A stretch of 64,000 nucleotides of DNA, taken from positions 4,526,001 through 4,590,000 of the forward strand of contig NZ_VFMK01000001.1 in the NCBI RefSeq assembly GCF_006715025.1, read 5' to 3'. The stretch comes from Serratia fonticola (GTDB lineage: Bacteria; Pseudomonadota; Gammaproteobacteria; Enterobacterales; Enterobacteriaceae). The translations under genes were made by a program, and so were the position numbers. Shown one piece after another: positions 60,782 through 64,000 of the stretch; position 1 is the first letter of the stretch; each line of letters begins with the position of its first letter. Below the pieces are notes generated by a model. It ran no database searches and had not been told where the DNA came from. It was given only the letters and a program-made list of their open reading frames with translations.

Positions 60782-62125
60782 ATGGCTGATGATTCAGTAA
60801 ACATTGCAACATCGGGAAATTGGCTGCAGCGGCGTTTTCGGCTGCAGGCGCGCAATACCACGGTGAAAACCGAATGCCTGGCTGGCGTTACCGGTTTCCT
60901 GGCCGCCGCCTATTTATTGGTAGTGATCCCTGGCCTGCTGGCCGTAGGCGGTATGGACAAAGGTGCCGCCACCACAGGAACCATCCTGGTGTTTGTGCTA
61001 GGCACCATGCTGATGGCCTTTTATGGCAATCTGCCCTTTATTGTCGGCCCGGGTATCGGCGGTTCGGTGCTGGTGGGTGTCACGCTGGCAGGCAGTGAAG
61101 GCATCGGTTGGCAAATTGGTCTGGGTATTGCCTGTTGGTCAGGTATTTTGTTTTTTGCCCTGACCAAACTCGGATTGCGCGAGGTGGTTACGCGTTCGGT
61201 ACCGCAATCCATCAAATTGGGGTTAACGGCATCCATCGGGCTGTTTGTCGCTGTTCTGGGCTTCCGTAATGCCGGGTTAGTGCTGGCTAATGCCAAATCC
61301 AATGCGCTGATGCTAGGTGACTTCACCGCTCCTGGTGCATTGATTGCGCTATGCGGCCTGTTCCTGGCAATTGCGTTGCAGGCACGCCGTATTCCTGGGG
61401 CTATCCTGTGGGCCATTTTGTTCGCGACCTTGATCGGGATCCCGTTTGGCGTCACCCATCTGCCCGCCAGTCTGATGGCCATGCCGCACTCATTAGCCCC
61501 TGTGCTTGGGCATGTCGATATGATCGGTGCGCTGAATATCGCTTTTCTGCCTTTTCTGTTCGTGTTTTTCGCCTCCGAGTTTTTCTCCACCATGGGGACT
61601 ACCTTGGCAGTGGGTGGCGAAGCAGGCTTACTGGATGAGCACGGTAATATGGAGCACATCAATCGGCCCTTTATGGTGGATTCCATCGCCGCCGCTCTTG
61701 GTCCTTGGGTGGGCATTCCCGCCGCTACGGCGTTGATCGAGTCTTCGGCCGCAGCCGAAGCCGGTGGCAAAACCGGCCTGACCGCATTGGCGGCAGCCGT
61801 TATGTTCCTGCTGATGCTGCTGTTCACCCCAATCGCGCTGATGATCCCGAAAGAAGCTACCGCGCCAGCATTGATCCTGATCGGCCTGAATATGTTCAGC
61901 GGATTGCGCAAGGTCGATCTGGGTAACTTTACCGATGGACTGCCCGTGCTGATGATGGTGATGATCACTTTAATTGCTAACAGTTTCGGCACCGGTATTG
62001 CTGGGGGCCTACTGTTTTATATCATTATTAAGGTGATTGCCGGAAAATGGCGCGAAGTGCCGATCGGGTTATATCTGTTGGCAATTCCGTTGGCGTATTA
62101 CTTTGCAACCTTGGTGAGACACTAA
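60782..62125 (+). CDS. NCS2/AzgA-type purine permease next to ade
   Basis: A 447-residue polytopic protein with about 12 to 14 helices: TECLAGVTGFLAAAYLLVVI, FLFVFFASEFFSTMGTTLAV, GGEAGLLDEHGNMEHINRPF and SSAAAEAGGKTGLTALAAAV, typical of AzgA-like adenine/hypoxanthine/guanine permeases. The usual loop before helix 3 is here GPGIGGSVLVGVTLAG, a variant. AGGAG lies 8 bases before ATG 60782; a TTG one codon upstream is less likely. Pairing with ade suggests adenine uptake. A terminator follows. Confidence 0.88.
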   Translation: MADDSVNIATSGNWLQRRFRLQARNTTVKTECLAGVTGFLAAAYLLVVIPGLLAVGGMDKGAATTGTILVFVLGTMLMAFYGNLPFIVGPGIGGSVLVGVTLAGSEGIGWQIGLGIACWSGILFFALTKLGLREVVTRSVPQSIKLGLTASIGLFVAVLGFRNAGLVLANAKSNALMLGDFTAPGALIALCGLFLAIALQARRIPGAILWAILFATLIGIPFGVTHLPASLMAMPHSLAPVLGHVDMIGALNIAFLPFLFVFFASEFFSTMGTTLAVGGEAGLLDEHGNMEHINRPFMVDSIAAALGPWVGIPAATALIESSAAAEAGGKTGLTALAAAVMFLLMLLFTPIALMIPKEATAPALILIGLNMFSGLRKVDLGNFTDGLPVLMMVMITLIANSFGTGIAGGLLFYIIIKVIAGKWREVPIGLYLLAIPLAYYFATLVRH

Positions 62126-62136
62126 TAACGAAGAGA

Positions 62137-62163
62137 GCATCGGCACTGGCCGGTGCTTTTTTT
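62137..62163 (+). terminator. ade-permease terminator
   Basis: GCATCGGC-ACTG-GCCGGTGC (one T-G pair) followed by seven T. Confidence 0.92.
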
Positions 62164-62167
62164 GGCA

Positions 62168-62198
62168 AGCCTGAAATTGGTGGGGACCCTGCCAGCTA
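62168..62198. repeat. Left copy of a 31-bp direct repeat (att-like, ffs 3' end)
   Basis: Identical over 31 bp to 63171-63201 (starts AGCCTGAAATTGG, ends CCTGCCAGCTA). The right copy is the 3' end of ffs plus flanking bases, so this copy is a displaced 20-base fragment of the RNA gene. It has the form of an attL/attR pair left by a site-specific integration. Confidence 0.85.
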
Positions 62199-62277
62199 AG
62201 ATTTCTTCAACAAAAATTATGTATTTCAATGCACTAAAAGGAGGCACTGGCAAGCCGTTTTCTCATGCGACTGCCAC

Positions 62278-62299
62278 AAAAACCGGGACTGCCCCGGTT
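62278..62299 (-). terminator. Minus-strand hairpin inside the ffs-bounded relic
   Basis: On the minus strand AACCGGG-GCAGT-CCCGGTT is followed by TTTG. It lies just beyond the end of the decayed minus-strand frame and was probably its terminator. Confidence 0.6.
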
Positions 62300-62325
62300 A
62301 TGTATAGCTTTTGACCAAACTCCAT

Positions 62326-62690
62326 CTAGGCTACATTTTCCACTATCATGTATGATCGTCCAACCTCTTCAATCAATGGCTGGAGGTTCGTATTACTGCC
62401 TTTGACTGTAAATAGGTTTTCAGTCTGTCCATCTTTTACGGCCCTTGTAACATCGCCATAGTACGGGCGGCTGAAAGCAGGTCTTTAAGAAACCTCTGTA
62501 CGAGAAGGTAGCGCGACCACATTTTCCCCAGAGTACTTGTACACTGGAGGCACGTAGTTTTTGATCTCGCTTCAGCAAGAGCTCATAAATTGTATGAACG
62601 CTTCAATTTCACCCGCCAGAATCAAACGACGAGCGTGTTCGCTCTCATCATCAGTAAGATCGGAAGAGGAATTTCCCTGATCAAATATCT
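62326..62690 (-). pseudogene. Decayed gene with two in-frame stops
   Basis: One minus-strand frame reads DQGNSSSDLTDDESEHARRL, ILAGEIEAFIQFMSSC, TGA (62572-62574), SEIKNYVPPVYKYSGENVVA, LPSRTEVS, TAA (62485-62487), RPAFSRPYYGDVTRAVKDGQ, TENLFTVKGSNTNLQPLIEE, VGRSYMIVENVA and TAG (62326). The protein-like composition across both stops, in one phase, indicates a gene inactivated by nonsense mutations and truncated at its 5' end. Family not recognised. Confidence 0.6.
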
Positions 62691-62776
62691 ATAAAAAAAC
62701 AATATCCCCCTCTTGAAAACCCACCATAAACCACAATAACAGTAGGGCAAGTTGCACATTTTAAAATGGAGTGGTT

Positions 62777-63013
62777 ATGGCACATCCGGTTGGGAAACAC
62801 ATTTCAAAAGAGCAAGATCATGAATTGAACTACTGGTTAAAAAAGCATGATTTCAAGGAAAGTGAAGATAACAGAGAAGCTCTCTGTCACTTGATTGATA
62901 CTGCAAAATCGGCTTTGGAGATGAGTAGCAGCGAACACTTGGAGCATACTGAATTAGACAGCTACTACGAAGAGCACGAATGGTTGTGGAAAGATGATTT
63001 TGAAAAGAAATGA
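62777..63013 (+). CDS. Hypothetical small acidic protein in the ffs-bounded relic
   Basis: A 78-residue protein, MAHPVGKHISKEQDHELNYW, LKKHDFKESEDNREALCHLI, DTAKSALEMSSSEHLEHTEL, ending DDFEKK. It is acidic, soluble, probably helical, and has many His and Glu residues. GGAG lies 5 bases before ATG 62777, and a clear terminator follows, so it looks like an intact expressed gene. No family recognised. It is the only intact gene between the 31-bp repeats and presumably cargo of the former element. Confidence 0.7.
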   Translation: MAHPVGKHISKEQDHELNYWLKKHDFKESEDNREALCHLIDTAKSALEMSSSEHLEHTELDSYYEEHEWLWKDDFEKK

Positions 63014-63038
63014 CGCAGGTCATTTCTGAAGTTTTATC

Positions 63039-63066
63039 AAACGCCCTAGCCATCCGAGGGCGTTTT
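63039..63066 (+). terminator. Terminator of the small cargo gene
   Basis: AAACGCCCT (63039-63047) pairs with AGGGCGTTT (63057-63065), followed by T. A 9-bp perfect stem. Confidence 0.85.
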
Positions 63067-63170
63067 ACCTTAAGAGGTTGACATGAGCCTGTAGTGATAC
63101 ACAAAAGTTGTACCACTTAAGCTTGTTAGGCATGGATTAAGTACTTTATATCATTAAGAATGAAGTAATT

Positions 63171-63201
63171 AGCCTGAAATTGGTGGGGACCCTGCCAGCT
63201 A
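63171..63201. repeat. Right copy of the 31-bp direct repeat
   Basis: Identical to 62168-62198. Bases 63182-63201 are the last 20 nucleotides of the 4.5S RNA gene (minus strand); the other 11 lie just downstream of it. The bases beyond the repeat differ, so it ends sharply. Confidence 0.85.
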
Positions 63202-63294
63202 CATCCCGGCACACACGTCACCTGCTACGGCTGCTTCCTTCCGGATCTGACCGAGTTCACAAGTTAGTGTTGCGGGAGAACCAACAGGGCCCCC
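63182..63294 (-). ncRNA. ffs: 4.5S RNA of the signal recognition particle
   Basis: Minus-strand RNA of about 113 nt. The 5' GGGGGCCCTGTTGGTTCTCC pairs with the 3' region GGCAGGGTCCCCACC. The conserved SRP domain IV tip reads GGTCAGATCCGGAAGGAAGC followed by AGCCG, including the GGAA tetraloop and the asymmetric loop bound by Ffh. It matches E. coli 4.5S RNA in length and order. It is divergent from ybaZ, as in E. coli. Confidence 0.96.
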
Positions 63295-63443
63295 ATTGAC
63301 GGCTTCATTAACGATGAAGCGGTGGGCATTATCGGCGATGACCCGTTAAATAGCAAGCCAACCCCAACTAACCGCTGTTTTCTTACCCACCCAAGCTGTG
63401 GCACACTTGCCCTCCCGGATTTTTATGCAGCAGGAAGAGCAGC

Positions 63444-63758
63444 ATGGCACCAGAAGACGCCTCCTTCAGCCAACGCGTATTCCACATAGTGGCCGCCATC
63501 CCTTACGGCAAAGTCACCACCTATGGCGAGGTGGCACGGTTGGCAGGCTCCCCCCGCGCGGCACGTCAGGTTGGCGGTGTATTACGTCGGCTGCCGGAAG
63601 GCAGCACGCTACCCTGGCATCGGGTCATCAACCGGCATGGGCAGATTTCGCAACAAGGCGAAGACTTTCAACGCCAGCGGCAGGCGTTGCTTGAAGAGGG
63701 GATTATTTTCGGCCCACACAGTACGGTGGATTTTCAACTATACGGTTGGCGCTGGTAG
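63444..63758 (+). CDS. ybaZ: Alkyltransferase-like protein Atl (YbaZ)
   Basis: A 104-residue protein of the O6-alkylguanine alkyltransferase-like group. It has the MGMT DNA-binding HTH (IPYGKVTTYGEVARLAGSPR, AARQVGGVLRRLPEGS) and the active-site region LPWHRVINRHGQIS, where PCHR is replaced by PWHR. The reactive Cys is thus absent, and the protein is expected to bind alkylated bases and signal to nucleotide excision repair. AGGAAG precedes the ATG. It is convergent with ybaY. Confidence 0.95.
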   Translation: MAPEDASFSQRVFHIVAAIPYGKVTTYGEVARLAGSPRAARQVGGVLRRLPEGSTLPWHRVINRHGQISQQGEDFQRQRQALLEEGIIFGPHSTVDFQLYGWRW

Positions 63759-63767
63759 CCCAAGCAA

Positions 63768-63799
63768 AACAGCCTTTGGCCAAAGGCACAAAGGCTGTT
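63768..63799. terminator. Bidirectional hairpin between ybaZ and ybaY
   Basis: AACAGCCTTTG (63768-63778) pairs with CAAAGGCTGTT (63789-63799), an 11-bp perfect stem between convergent genes, with TTG (plus) or TTGC (minus) following. Confidence 0.65.
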
Positions 63800-63816
63800 G
63801 AAAGCAGGACAAAAGC

Positions 63817-64000
63817 TTAGGGTACTACAGGCGGCGTTACCTGAACCGGAACATTCTGTACCGGTACCAGCAACAGGTCGGCCTGAGTGCCGTTACGGTT
63901 GATGACTTCCTGGATGGTATCGGTAATGAACATCAACTGGCCGTTCAGCGTAATAGCCGCGCTCAGGATGATACGCGCATTAGGCTGAATGTCCGCAGGG
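63817..64000 (-). CDS. ybaY: YbaY lipoprotein, C-terminal part (cut by window edge)
   Basis: The minus-strand frame PADIQPNARIILSAAITLNG, QLMFITDTIQEVINRNGTQA, DLLLVPVQNVPVQVTPPVVP ends at TAA (63817-63819). It matches the C-terminal half of E. coli YbaY, a YscW-type pilotin-like lipoprotein, and lies next to ybaZ as in E. coli. The N-terminus with signal peptide is outside the window. Confidence 0.9.
   Translation of the reverse strand, partial: PADIQPNARIILSAAITLNGQLMFITDTIQEVINRNGTQADLLLVPVQNVPVQVTPPVVP

Noticed and set aside
61021..61992. Long minus-strand frame (323 codons) opposite the purine permease
   Set aside because: It is antisense to a well-supported membrane protein; length follows from the codon bias of the sense strand.
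1..64000. CRISPR arrays, tRNA or rRNA genes, complete insertion sequences
   Set aside because: No regularly spaced direct repeats, tRNA cloverleaf, rRNA segment, or transposase with terminal repeats was seen on either strand.

Overview
The window is a chromosomal segment of an enterobacterium, most likely Serratia or a close relative in the Yersiniaceae. This rests on Enterobacterales gene order, on proteins that align closely with remembered E. coli orthologues yet differ throughout, and on ERIC-like palindromes between genes. The species cannot be fixed from the sequence alone. Both edges cut genes: allD at the left (3' part only) and ybaY at the right (3' part only).

1-16.5 kb is a purine-ureide catabolism locus. 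On the plus strand: allD (partial), allC, an MFS permease and allE. On the minus strand: a second MFS permease, ybbY (purine permease), allB, the allantoin permease ybbW/allP, glxR, hyi, gcl, the repressor allR, and allA. The activator allS is divergent. Together these import allantoin, open it (AllB), convert it through ureidoglycine and ureidoglycolate (AllC, AllE, AllA, AllD), and move glyoxylate to glycerate (Gcl, Hyi, GlxR). The same palindrome, TTGGAAAAATTTTCC, lies before gcl and in the allA-allS gap and is the likely AllR operator. A glycerate kinase that could finish the pathway sits 17 kb away next to a CdaR-type regulator.

16.5-43.9 kb is core Enterobacterales backbone: a small lipoprotein, qmcA-ybbJ, cueR/copA with a clear CueR promoter, ybaP, the small RNA ChiX, ybaK, an inserted CHAP/ChW-repeat peptidoglycan hydrolase, ushA, fsr, ybaL, gsk, hemH, glxK, cdaR, adk, htpG, recR-ybaB-dnaX, apt, ybaN, priC and rsmS. 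copA and dnaX both keep the heptamers and nearby stop codons of programmed -1 frameshifting.

43.9-57.7 kb holds mscK, a ychN-like gene, acrR/acrAB with a perfect palindromic operator, and then tomB-hha. Between acrB and tomB lies a zinc-starvation block: type B ribosomal proteins L31 and L36, and a zinc/metal ABC transporter operon. Each has its own Zur-box palindrome, and the transporter operon appears to start with an unannotated 41-residue membrane peptide. A frameshifted gene remnant lies before tomB.

57.7-64 kb holds a LysR regulator divergent from adenine deaminase and an NCS2/AzgA-type permease, then a roughly 1 kb relic bounded by 31-bp direct repeats. The right repeat is the 3' end of the 4.5S RNA gene ffs, which looks like an attachment-site duplication. 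ffs, ybaZ (atl) and the end of ybaY follow.
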